In this document: piece after piece, positions 18,596-26,460 of the stretch | How the letters are laid out: each line of letters starts with the position of its first letter | Numbering within the stretch: position 1 is the first letter of the stretch | Notes under the pieces: generated by a model | Database searches by the model: none | What the model was told of the DNA's origin: nothing | Seen by the model: only the letters and a program-made list of their open reading frames with translations | Position numbers and translations under genes: made by a program | NCBI GenBank assembly: GCA_034189325.1 | Contig: JAXHUM010000045.1 | Location: 1 to 62,497 of the forward strand | Source: JAXHUM01 sp034189325 | GTDB taxonomy: Bacteria; Desulfobacterota; DSM-4660; Desulfatiglandales; Desulfatiglandaceae | DNA: 62,497 nt | Direction of reading: 5' to 3'

Positions 18596-18799
18596 ATGAT
18601 GAGAACTGAACAACTGGAAAAGGAACCATGGAAGCTTGAGGAAGAACTTAAAGATTGAAAGGACGCGCTGTTGGCCCATTCAGTCAAACCTTGGCAGCTT
18701 CTTTTAATTGAGGAGCTAGAAACCCTTATTGAGGAAAAACGAAAACGAACTGGTGGAACTCAGACTACGTCTCGGGTCCGCTCAAAACAAATACTTTAA
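18596..18799 (+). pseudogene. Small helical ORF interrupted by an in-frame TGA
   Basis: From ATG at 18596 the frame reads through 60 bases (TEQLEKEPWKLEEELKD), meets TGA at 18656-18658, and continues in the same frame for 46 codons (KDALLAHSVKPWQLLLIEEL and a basic tail) to TAA at 18797. The sequence after the TGA looks like genuine protein. A small hairpin TTGGC/GTCAA lies downstream of the TGA, but its loop has no GGU. A nonsense mutation of a Trp codon (TGG to TGA) is the simple explanation; recoding cannot be excluded given the neighbouring candidate selenoprotein. Confidence 0.5.
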
Positions 18800-18820
18800 T
18801 TCATAAGGAGGAAATAGCGG

Positions 18821-20173
18821 ATGAAACCTAATGAAAAGCTGCTAATAATAGGATGCGGTGGCGTTGGAGGACCGGCCTCCATTCTTTCCAAAAAACTCAT
18901 GCCTGAAGTTGATGTGATAAACATAAGGGATGAGAAGCACTTCATAGTCAGGTGAGCGCTGCCTCATGTCGTGGCCGGTCTGGTCACAGGAGATTCAATT
19001 GTAAATCCGGACAAGAAGCTCTCTGATGCCGGAGTGAATGTTGTCATTGATCACGTCACCGATGTAGACCGGGGTGCAAAGAAGGTCTCTACCGAGAGCG
19101 GAAATGAGTATACTTACGACAAATTGATCATGAGCACCGGATCAAGCCCTGTGCTCCCACCGATTCCCGGGAAGGAACTTGAGGGTGTTTTCACTCTTCG
19201 CTCACTAAGACATGCCGAGGCAATTCAAGAGTTTATGGCAAGACAAAATCCCAGGGAGTTGACCCTTATTGGAGCCGGCTTTATAAGCCTGGAAATAGCG
19301 GTCCTTCTCAAGCAGGCAAACCCCGACCATGAGATAACCATTGTCGAACTATTGAAACACCCCCTCTCGGCTATGCTTGACGAGGAGATGTGCAACCGGG
19401 TTGAGGAATACTTGAAGGGAAGAGGCCTTAAGTTGAAAATGGAGGAAAAGGTCGTTGAAATTCGGGGCAACGGACGTGTTTCAGCCGTAAAGCTGGAATC
19501 CGGTGAGACAATAAAATCCGACATGGTTTTTATGAATGTTGGTACGGCACCGAATCTCGGATTAGCGAAAAACATGGGGCTTGAGATAGGCCCATACGGC
19601 ATCAAAGTCAACCAGTTCCTGGAAACATCCGATCCTGACATCCTGGCTGCGGGAGACTGTGCCGACAACAAGCACTTCGTAACAGGGAGGTCGAACCCAG
19701 GAGCTCTTCGCGGACCTGCCGTTCTCATGGGAAGGCTGGCGGCAAAGCGACTAGCTGGATATGAGATACCGTTTCCTGGGATATTGAACGCATCGGCCTG
19801 CAACCTGATCGATATGAATGTGGCGGCCACTGGACTCACCGAGGATCAAGCACACAACGAAGGCATTGAGACGGTAAGCGCGGCCGTAGACTCCAGGAGC
19901 AAGCACGGTATGATACCAGGTACCAGCCCCTGGACCCTGAAATTGGTATTTGATGCGAGCAAGAGGACAATCATAGGAGGGCAGATATTAAGCACGGATA
20001 TTGCTCCCGTAAAAGAGATCGATACCGTCAGTGCCCTGATTCTGGGAAAGAAAACGGTCGAAGAATTAACAGTCTTCGCTGCTGCAGGGAACCCGGACAT
20101 CTCTTCCGAGCCCAGCATGGAGCCTATAACTATCGTCGCGGAACAGTGCCTGCAGAAGTTAGGGCGGCCCTGA
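18821..20173 (+). CDS. Predicted selenoprotein: FAD-dependent NADH oxidase / CoA-disulfide reductase-like, Sec45 encoded by TGA
   Basis: ATG at 18821 has AAGGAGG 9 bases upstream. The frame opens with a dinucleotide-binding loop (LLIIGCGGVGGPAS), meets TGA at 18953-18955 and continues unbroken to 20173 (450 residues with the TGA decoded). The context FIVR-TGA-ALPHVVAGL puts the TGA exactly where CoA-disulfide reductase/NADH oxidase relatives carry their single redox Cys (about position 43, before a Leu-Pro). Downstream are the FAD/NAD domains: LIMSTGSSPVLPPIPG, LIGAGFISLEIAVLLK, VFMNVGTAPN, ILAAGDCADN, and the C-terminal dimer domain from about residue 325. A hairpin with a GGUC loop follows the TGA. 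A gene starting at the GTG 18971 would lack the FAD loop and the redox residue. Confidence 0.8.
18956..18992 (+). promoter_or_regulatory. SECIS-like hairpin downstream of the TGA codon
   Basis: Immediately 3' of TGA 18953-18955 the RNA can form GUGGCC (18971-18976) paired with GGUCAC (18982-18987), apical loop GGUCU, and a lower helix CUC/GAG (18963-18965 with 18990-18992) across an internal loop. The loop begins 21 bases after the TGA. The E. coli fdhF SECIS also has a GGUC apical loop, 18 bases after its UGA. Base pairing was judged by eye; no folding was run. Confidence 0.65.
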
Positions 20174-20289
20174 AAAGTCTATGCGTAAATAGATTTTCAG
20201 CCTTTTCATTAATAAACAATGATGCAAGGATTAGAGACCAACACCCTTTGAGGCATTGTAAGAGGTCTGATATTTGCCATGGCATCCTC

Positions 20290-20733
20290 TATGGAGATAA
20301 AGAAAGGCTACAGAAAACTGGCCCTCAAATACCATTGGATTACAATAAGGGAGACAAATTATCACAGGACAAATTCAAGGAGATAAGTGAGGCCTATGCA
20401 CTCCTGGCGATCCCGTGAAAAAATGCAATATGACATGTACGGTGTCGAGGGTTTTTAGGACAGGTTCTCGCAGGAAGACATTTTTAAGGGCTTCGACTTC
20501 GGCCATATTTTCAGTGGATTTGGTTTCGGAGGAGGAGCGGTAGGGCAAAGTATATTCAGCCAAATCTCCCAAGATATGGGGGAAGGACCGGTCAACACAG
20601 TTGCCGGAGAAGGCGTTCTCTATTCGGGTCTGCCGCCGATAGATTCAAAGACCGTACTCATAGGCCCAGAGGTCAGGATTTGGTGTATGAACTCTCACTG
20701 ACTCTCGAAGAAATACTTGAAGCTCCGAGCTAG
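20290..20733 (+). pseudogene. dnaJ-family (J-domain) pseudogene
   Basis: Three frames together spell a degraded DnaJ-class protein: EIKKGYRKLALKYH, then after a frameshift DYNKGDKLSQDKFKEISEAY, then QYDMYGVEGF, an in-frame TAG, and DRFSQEDIFKGFDFGHIFSG with a Gly/Phe-rich tract, and after another shift GQDLVYELSLTLEEILEA. The HPD motif is lost (the frame breaks just after KYH). It follows the selenoprotein gene on the same strand and may once have been part of that operon. Confidence 0.85.
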
Positions 20734-20765
20734 ACTATATCTTGTCAGATAGAAATTCTATATCT

Positions 20766-21779
20766 TTAGATGTCGAACCCATCAATTTTTGTCTGACAAT
20801 GGGGACAGTTGCCATCTTTCAAATGATTTTGTTTTAATGTTACACCATACCGCTCAATAAGGATGGCGTTGCAAGAATAGCAGTATGTATTCTCACCTCC
20901 TTCACCGGGTACATTTCCCTCGTATACATAACGCAACCCCTCTTCAATGGCGATCTCCCTGGCATGCCGCAGGGTAGAAACAGGGGTTCGTGGCAGATCC
21001 GCCAACTTATATGTGGGATAGAACTGGGTGACATGCCATGGTATTTCGGGACCGATGCCTCTTATGAATTGTGCTATATCACGGAGTTCTTGTTCACTGT
21101 CATTGCATCCAGGTATAATGAGTGTCGTTACTTCTACCCAAACCCTCAGCTCTTTCATCAGGCGGATCGTTTCCAACACAGGCTTGAGATGGGCTCCGCA
21201 GATTTCATTGTAAAACTTCTCAGTAAATGCTTTTAAATCAATGTTAATACCGTCCAGATATGGTGCAATTTGTTTTGTTGCTTCAGCACTCATATAGCCA
21301 TTACTCACAAATATATTCCTGATCCCTTCCTTTTGAGCTAGTACGGCAGTATTGTAGGCAAATTCGAAAAAGACTGTTGGTTCAGTGTATGTGTAGGCTA
21401 TTGATTCGCAACCAGCATTTTTTGCGGCCGCAACAATCTGTTCCGGGCTCCGATCCTGTCCTATAATATCCCCATTGTGTTCACGGGGGTATTGAGAGAT
21501 ATCAGAATTCTGGCAATGCTTACAGTGAAAGTTGCAGCCCACGCTTCCAATAGAAAATGCCCTTGACCCAGGCACGAAGTGAAACAAAGGCTTTTTCTCT
21601 ATGGGGTCGATATGTTCAGCAATGATTTTGCCATATACGAGACTATGAAGCGTTCCGGCTCTATTTTCTCTCACACTGCAAACACCTCGTTTACCATCCG
21701 CGATCTTGCACTGATGATTACAAAGATTGCATTTTAGTTTGTTCCCTTTAATTGCTCGATAGAATAGCGCTTCTTTCAT
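20766..21779 (-). CDS. AmrS-like radical SAM protein (AmmeMemoRadiSam system family)
   Basis: 337 residues from ATG 21779, preceded by AGAGGG; the longer frame up to 21869 has no support. The N-terminus has CNLCNHQCKIADGKRGVC, the family's accessory Cys region, and the radical SAM cluster motif is GCNFHCKHCQN. It continues with AYTYTEPTVFFEFA, IFVSNGYMSAEATKQI, LDGINIDLKAF and HVTQFYPTYKL, and ends in a CYSCNA...CPHC zinc-ribbon-like tail. This family is related to pyruvate formate-lyase activases and usually accompanies AmmeMemoRadiSam proteins A and B, which are not seen here, so its partner is unknown. A 180-bp fragment of the same gene recurs at 31492. Confidence 0.88.
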   Translation of the reverse strand: MKEALFYRAIKGNKLKCNLCNHQCKIADGKRGVCSVRENRAGTLHSLVYGKIIAEHIDPIEKKPLFHFVPGSRAFSIGSVGCNFHCKHCQNSDISQYPREHNGDIIGQDRSPEQIVAAAKNAGCESIAYTYTEPTVFFEFAYNTAVLAQKEGIRNIFVSNGYMSAEATKQIAPYLDGINIDLKAFTEKFYNEICGAHLKPVLETIRLMKELRVWVEVTTLIIPGCNDSEQELRDIAQFIRGIGPEIPWHVTQFYPTYKLADLPRTPVSTLRHAREIAIEEGLRYVYEGNVPGEGGENTYCYSCNAILIERYGVTLKQNHLKDGNCPHCQTKIDGFDI

Positions 21780-21858
21780 CTTTTCCCTCTTGCAATGGCA
21801 GCGGCTGAATCGCTGTGAGCGACCAACTTCTGGAAATCCATATCTCCCTGTACAGACA

Positions 21859-22422
21859 TCAATTGTCAAAACTTACGCATGTTTTCATTCTCTGGTACAC
21901 CTCCTCAAAGACGTCTGTCAGCCGCAGGACACCCACAATCTCTTCACCTCTCATTACAAGCAGAGATTGATGATGCCCCATGACGAGTTGATGCATTGCT
22001 TCGTTGAGAGACGCACTCTCTTGCACATATTCATCCTCAGTCGGCATGTACATGACATCTTCGACTCTTATTTCAGATGCCTTGGAACAGATATGATCCA
22101 ATGGTCTTTGCCATAAATTGTATTTCTCTATCATCGATTTAAAGAAATCAGGGCTGAAACCGGTATGTGATATGCCTTTGATATTCCCTATTTCTTTGTA
22201 TCCCGGTTCCAGGCCTCTGATCACATCCAACTGACTGATCTTTCCTGAGATATGATTGCCTTCATCAAAGACAATGATAGCTCTGTGCTTATGCCTGTCT
22301 TTGTCGAATCTCTTCTGAGCGTCTTCCAGGGCCATGACCGCCTCATACAGAGTTGCCCCTATCGAAATTGTTGCGTATTCATCAATTGCGACCATTAAGT
22401 CTTTTACGATTAGGTTTTCCAT
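21859..22422 (-). CDS. CBS-domain pair protein
   Basis: 187 residues built of two CBS motifs: the first covers about residues 5-70 (VKDLMVAIDEYATISIGATL and HRAIIVFDEGNHISGKIS), the second about 118-180 (VEDVMYMPTEDEYVQESASL, LLVMRGEEIVGVLRLTDVFE). There is no attached transporter or enzyme domain, so it is a stand-alone nucleotide-sensing module. CBS pairs bind AMP, ATP or SAM; which applies here cannot be seen. It is 79 bases upstream of the amrS-like gene on the same strand. Confidence 0.85.
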   Translation of the reverse strand: MENLIVKDLMVAIDEYATISIGATLYEAVMALEDAQKRFDKDRHKHRAIIVFDEGNHISGKISQLDVIRGLEPGYKEIGNIKGISHTGFSPDFFKSMIEKYNLWQRPLDHICSKASEIRVEDVMYMPTEDEYVQESASLNEAMHQLVMGHHQSLLVMRGEEIVGVLRLTDVFEEVYQRMKTCVSFDN

Positions 22423-22498
22423 AATAGTCCTCCTTCCACAGACATTGGAACCCTAGTGGCTCAATTGTTGAGTAGTGATCTGTCCCCACATATGAAAA

Positions 22499-23094
22499 TT
22501 ACGCACTATTGTAGATCTTCATGGCTTCTTCTACATTCTTTTTCTCCATACGTATTGCATAAACAGCATTGCACATACGGATTGTTTCGTTTAGAGACTT
22601 CTGATAAATATTTCGCCCGGCGGCATTTTCCGCGGCTCCACCCACTTGGATTTGGTCGTATAGTCTTTTGAGAAACGATTCGACATCATCACTGGAGCCA
22701 ACCGCGCATACTACCTTTGTACGGTCTGTTGCAAGGACGGCTTCCTTCAAGATCTCGCTCGATTCACTATCCGCTTTTTTGGGATAATTGATTCTTACTA
22801 AATCGGCCCCAATGCGTGCGGCAACACCTGTAGCACCAGCAATAAGACAACCGTCCAGCCACTGGTCATTGAATGGGTCGGGCTGGTCGGTCTTCACAAG
22901 ATGAGTCTTGGAATTGAGTTTCACGAAATAAGGAACATCTTAATAGTCCATGCCGTAACGGCCAATCGCATCGAGTTGAGTGGCAAAAGCTCCTATCCTC
23001 TCTCGGCTTGCGATCCTGAATAGGTGTTCAGGGTCACCATCATCCGGGTGAATTTCTTTATTATAGAAATCATCACTACACCTCTTGGGACTTC
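22499..23094 (-). pseudogene. Class I fructose-bisphosphate aldolase (DhnA/FbaB-type) pseudogene
   Basis: The intact C-terminal piece (22499-22924) reads HLVKTDQPDPFNDQWL, GATGVAARIGADLVRINYPK, KVVCAVGSSDD and QVGGAAENAAGRNIYQKSL, typical of archaeal-type class I aldolases. Upstream in the same frame is HPDDGDPEHLFRIASRERIG and FATQLDAIGRYGMDY, then TAA, then DVPYFVKLNSKT, so a stop codon has arisen inside the gene at about 22949. Only the part from roughly residue 80 of the family remains; the N-terminus with the Schiff-base region context is missing. Confidence 0.82.
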
Positions 23095-23346
23095 AGTGGG
23101 ATAATGATATCATGTTCACCTAATCAAATTTCCACCATTTCGAGATTTATCGGCCTCATAGACGCGCATGACACCTTCACCGCATGCGGGCCCGCTCTGA
23201 ACTTAGACTCTCCTGCTGTGGCGCCTTGTCCCGATCATATAATATCCCGCGGTCACATTTCCTTTGACGTCCAAGCCCGTTTTCGCAATATCTCTTCCCC
23301 AAAAAGGGGAATTCTTATCACCTCACCAATCCGCCGGCATGCCAGC

Positions 23347-25800
23347 CTACTGGAGTGTGTAGTAGGGGATGCGATCCTTGTAAATCCGGGAGATCATGCC
23401 CTCGTCGGAGAGGTCCTTGAGGCATAGGAGCACGCGCTGTTTTTCCTCGCCGAGGGACGTCACGATGTCTTTCAGGTGAATGACCTTGCCCTCGCTTCTG
23501 AGGTAGTTCACGAGACGGATCCGAAGGAACTCCTCTATCACCACATCCGAGAAGGTCTCATCAAAGGCCAGGGCGTTTCGCTGATCAGCCGGATAGATGG
23601 TCTCCCAGGGCCTTCGAAGGCTGGCACCCAAGACCCACCGGACGCGCGAATTATTGAGCGTGTCGTAGAGGTCCCGGATCTTGGTCATCATGGCATAGTC
23701 CCGGTTGATGGGCCCGATCTCGTCCATCATGGCCATGAAACGGTTCACCGTCTTGGCGAGCTGCTCCGGACGGTTCAGATCTATGTGGGCCAGGGCGATC
23801 CGGTCACGCTCCAGGCCGATCAAGGTCAGCAGCTTCCTGACGAGCAGGACCCGGCTCCAGGTGTGATCCAGACCGTAGCTGTGATGGCACTCCTCTGGCG
23901 GGCATCCCAGGAGCAGAAGGCCGTTCGCTCCTTCCAAAAAGGCTCGTCCCATGACCACGGGGTCGAGCTGTCCGACGCAGTCGATGGGCAGGAGGTGAAA
24001 TCGCTCATCGTAGTGAATGCCCCGCACGCCTGCGTTGTCCGTTGCGGCGGCGCCGCCCCACTGGCAGCCGAAGCCCATGATCTCCCCTTGGGTCAGCCGG
24101 TTGGCCAGGGCCGTGACCCGGGCCTCCCGCTGGGAGGTCGTGTTGTTCTGGAGGGAAAGGGCGTGGTACGGGCAGGCTGCTGCACATGTTCCTCCGCCTG
24201 TGCAGGTCATGGGGTCCACTACCCGGGGGATGTTGCCGCCGGGGCCCTCCACGGGGACGATGCCGCCGCAGTCGCAGATCTCCTTGCATAGGCCGCAGCC
24301 GATGCACTTTTCCTGGTCCACGGTGCATACCATGCGGGGGGCGTAGAGATCGCCGGCCATTGCTCTCTTGATGATCTCCGTGCACTTGTGGGCGGCTCGC
24401 CGGCCTTGTCTGAGGGTCTCGTGCAGATCGCACGGGTTCCGGGCGGAACCAGCCAGGAATTTCTCCTCCATGCCCACCTGCTCGGGGCGCACCATCTGCG
24501 GGTTTCGCTCCAGAAAATCGTCTCCGTTCACATCGAGACCGAGGATTTTCGCGACCTTGAGCTGCTCAGTGCCGGGGTAACGTTTCGGCGAGAGCACGAG
24601 CTGATCCCAGGGCAGCTCCCGTTCGATATGGCTGCCGGGCTCGTCATAGGTGATGAACCCGTCCTGGACCGTGGGACGGACGTGGTGGTCATAGGGAATC
24701 CACCGGATGTTCATCTTTCGGGCCTGAACACGTTCTGCCGTGCTAAGCGGCAGGGTGGTGGTGTCGTTGTACAGGATGGTCACATCGCATTTTGCGTTGT
24801 TCTCGCACATGTAGAGGACCATGTTCCATGCGGTCCGAGCGGATAGGTTGGCATAGGGACGATCCGTTTCGAGGTCGTTGATCCAGAAGACCAGACAATG
24901 GCTCGGAACGCCGTGCAGCCAGATGTACTCCTCCATCTCGGTATGGCAGAGCACACGCTTGCCGTCGTGACCGAATTCGGACCCCTGGTTGAGCATCTCC
25001 CCGTCCAGGGCCGCAATGATAGTGCCAGCCTGATAGACGCTCGGGGGACCGTCTCCTTCGGACGAGAAGGTCACGGTGTAGTCGCCCACGCATCCGAGCA
25101 CCTGCTCTAGCTCTCCTACTGCTATGCGCGTGATCAGGGCGCTCGAATCCACCTCGGTCATGATCTTCATCAGACGATCGTGATAGTGACGCTCGCCGGG
25201 ATACCGCTCGTGGAGGATTCGAATCTCATCCTTGATGTCCTCGGTCTTCACCGCCATGAGGGCCTCGATGCCGTTGCGGGCGAACTCCTGGGCCGCGGAG
25301 TAGGTTGCCACGCCTCCGCCGAGGATCATCACCGGGCCCTTGATCTCGATCTTTTGGGGCTCGGCGGGGACCAAGGCCTTCAGACCGGCCGCTGAGGCCG
25401 CTATGAGCTTGGCCGCCTTTTCGGCCAGGGCCTCGGGTTCGCCCAGATTCACCGCGGCCACGTAGTCGCGAACGTTGACCAAATCGATCTGACCTTCGGC
25501 TAGCCCCAGATCCTTCAGTTCCTTTTCGAACTTGCTCAGGAGAATGCGCCGCTCGCAACCGGCCACGATCAGCCGCTCGATCTTCTGCTCGGTCACGGTC
25601 TTTCGAATTTCACTTAGACCCGGCAGGATGCAACTGTAGGGCAGGATCTGAACATAGTCCACTTCCGGGATGGCTTTTACGGCTTTTTTCAGATGGGCCA
25701 GATCCACCTTGCCGTCGATTTTTCCTCCGCACTGACAGAGGAAGACGCTCAGCTTGGCCCCTGTCACGGACGATTTTTTGGAAGTCGTCTTTATTGTCAT
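23347..25800 (-). CDS. HdrA-FlpD (MvhD) fusion protein with C-terminal winged-helix tail
   Basis: 817 residues from ATG 25800 (AAGGAGGG upstream; the longer frame to 25914 is unlikely). Order: HdrA N-terminal domain (VFLCQCGGKIDG, LIVAGCERRILL), a Rossmann segment, two 4Fe-4S motifs near residue 500-560, then an FlpD/MvhD domain (GFGCQWGGAAATDNAG, PIDCVGQLDP, LLGCPPEECHHSYG, AHIDLNRPEQL) and a ~90-residue tail resembling a winged helix. Oddities: the flavin loop is GGGVATYS rather than GGGIAGMT and no ELGG motif is seen; the second 4Fe-4S motif reads CTGGGTCAAACP, missing one Cys; FlpD has CQWGG where CxWC is usual. It is the last gene of the NuoEF-HoxU-like operon. Confidence 0.85.
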   Translation of the reverse strand: MTIKTTSKKSSVTGAKLSVFLCQCGGKIDGKVDLAHLKKAVKAIPEVDYVQILPYSCILPGLSEIRKTVTEQKIERLIVAGCERRILLSKFEKELKDLGLAEGQIDLVNVRDYVAAVNLGEPEALAEKAAKLIAASAAGLKALVPAEPQKIEIKGPVMILGGGVATYSAAQEFARNGIEALMAVKTEDIKDEIRILHERYPGERHYHDRLMKIMTEVDSSALITRIAVGELEQVLGCVGDYTVTFSSEGDGPPSVYQAGTIIAALDGEMLNQGSEFGHDGKRVLCHTEMEEYIWLHGVPSHCLVFWINDLETDRPYANLSARTAWNMVLYMCENNAKCDVTILYNDTTTLPLSTAERVQARKMNIRWIPYDHHVRPTVQDGFITYDEPGSHIERELPWDQLVLSPKRYPGTEQLKVAKILGLDVNGDDFLERNPQMVRPEQVGMEEKFLAGSARNPCDLHETLRQGRRAAHKCTEIIKRAMAGDLYAPRMVCTVDQEKCIGCGLCKEICDCGGIVPVEGPGGNIPRVVDPMTCTGGGTCAAACPYHALSLQNNTTSQREARVTALANRLTQGEIMGFGCQWGGAAATDNAGVRGIHYDERFHLLPIDCVGQLDPVVMGRAFLEGANGLLLLGCPPEECHHSYGLDHTWSRVLLVRKLLTLIGLERDRIALAHIDLNRPEQLAKTVNRFMAMMDEIGPINRDYAMMTKIRDLYDTLNNSRVRWVLGASLRRPWETIYPADQRNALAFDETFSDVVIEEFLRIRLVNYLRSEGKVIHLKDIVTSLGEEKQRVLLCLKDLSDEGMISRIYKDRIPYYTLQ

Positions 25801-25810
25801 TTTTCCCTCC

Positions 25811-26449
25811 TTAATGGGCAAAGCCGTGGCCGGTTCGTTCGGAAATGTCACCACGCACCCTATCCAGACGCGCCTGCATGGCGCCTGTCGGGCAGACGGT
25901 GACGCAGGATCCACATCCGATACAGGCCTGGTTGGGGATCATGTATGGTGTCGCCACATACTTGTGCACCCCCCGGGAACCGAACGAGATGGCTCGCACA
26001 CCCACCACTTCCTGGCACACGCGGACACACAGACCGCAGAGGAGGCACTGCTCCTCCGGGTTTTTCACCTTGAATCGGGTCTTCTGGACGCCGTACTCTG
26101 CGGCCAGCTGTTGAATCTCCTTGGAGGCTGGGCACTCGGCCAGAAGCATCTCCAGAATCCAACGGCGGACATTGAGAACGCGCTCGGATTTCGTCTCGAT
26201 CTCCACGCCCACCGAGGGGGGGTACATGCAGGAGATGACCACCTTGGACCAGTTCCCCTGCTTCGCCTCCACCACGCACAGGCGGCACGCGCCGCTGGGC
26301 TTGACCGCCTCGTGGTAGCAGAGAGTGGGAATGGGAATGCCGTAATGCCGGGCCGTGTCCAGGACCGTCCACCGCGGCTCGGCTTCGACGGCTTTGCCGT
26401 CGATGGTGAAGCGGATCTTTCCTTCGTTTTTCTTTTTTTCTTTGCTCAT
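25811..26449 (-). CDS. HoxU/NuoG-N-terminal-like iron-sulfur subunit
   Basis: 212 residues from ATG 26449 (GAGGGAG upstream). A 2Fe-2S plant-type domain occupies the first ~90 residues (PTLCYHEAVKPSGACRLCVV and a later SC). Two 4Fe-4S motifs follow: CLLCGLCVRVCQEVVG and CIGCGSCVTVCPTGA. It ends there, with no molybdopterin domain of NuoG and no H-cluster of HydA/HndD, so it is a pure electron-transfer module as in HoxU. The gene is 11 bases from the nuoF-like stop and 10 bases from the HdrA-FlpD start, so the polypeptides are almost certainly one complex. Confidence 0.88.
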   Translation of the reverse strand: MSKEKKKNEGKIRFTIDGKAVEAEPRWTVLDTARHYGIPIPTLCYHEAVKPSGACRLCVVEAKQGNWSKVVISCMYPPSVGVEIETKSERVLNVRRWILEMLLAECPASKEIQQLAAEYGVQKTRFKVKNPEEQCLLCGLCVRVCQEVVGVRAISFGSRGVHKYVATPYMIPNQACIGCGSCVTVCPTGAMQARLDRVRGDISERTGHGFAH

Positions 26450-26460
26450 GATCTCCCTCG

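Noticed and set aside
18971..20173. Starting the disulfide reductase-like gene at GTG 18971 as a Cys/Sec-free protein
   Set aside because: This would remove the FAD-binding loop and the redox residue, and no ribosome site precedes it; the ATG at 18821 has AAGGAGG.
23104..23427. 107-residue plus-strand frame at 23104
   Set aside because: It runs antisense into the HdrA-FlpD 3' end and shows no family features; the minus-strand reading of 23100-23330 has a few protein-like words but is too broken to name.
23476..24291. 271-residue plus-strand frame inside the HdrA-FlpD gene, and a 622-residue plus-strand frame at 26521-28389
   Set aside because: Long antisense frames are expected in G+C-rich coding DNA; neither shows motifs or a ribosome site, while the minus-strand proteins are clearly recognised.
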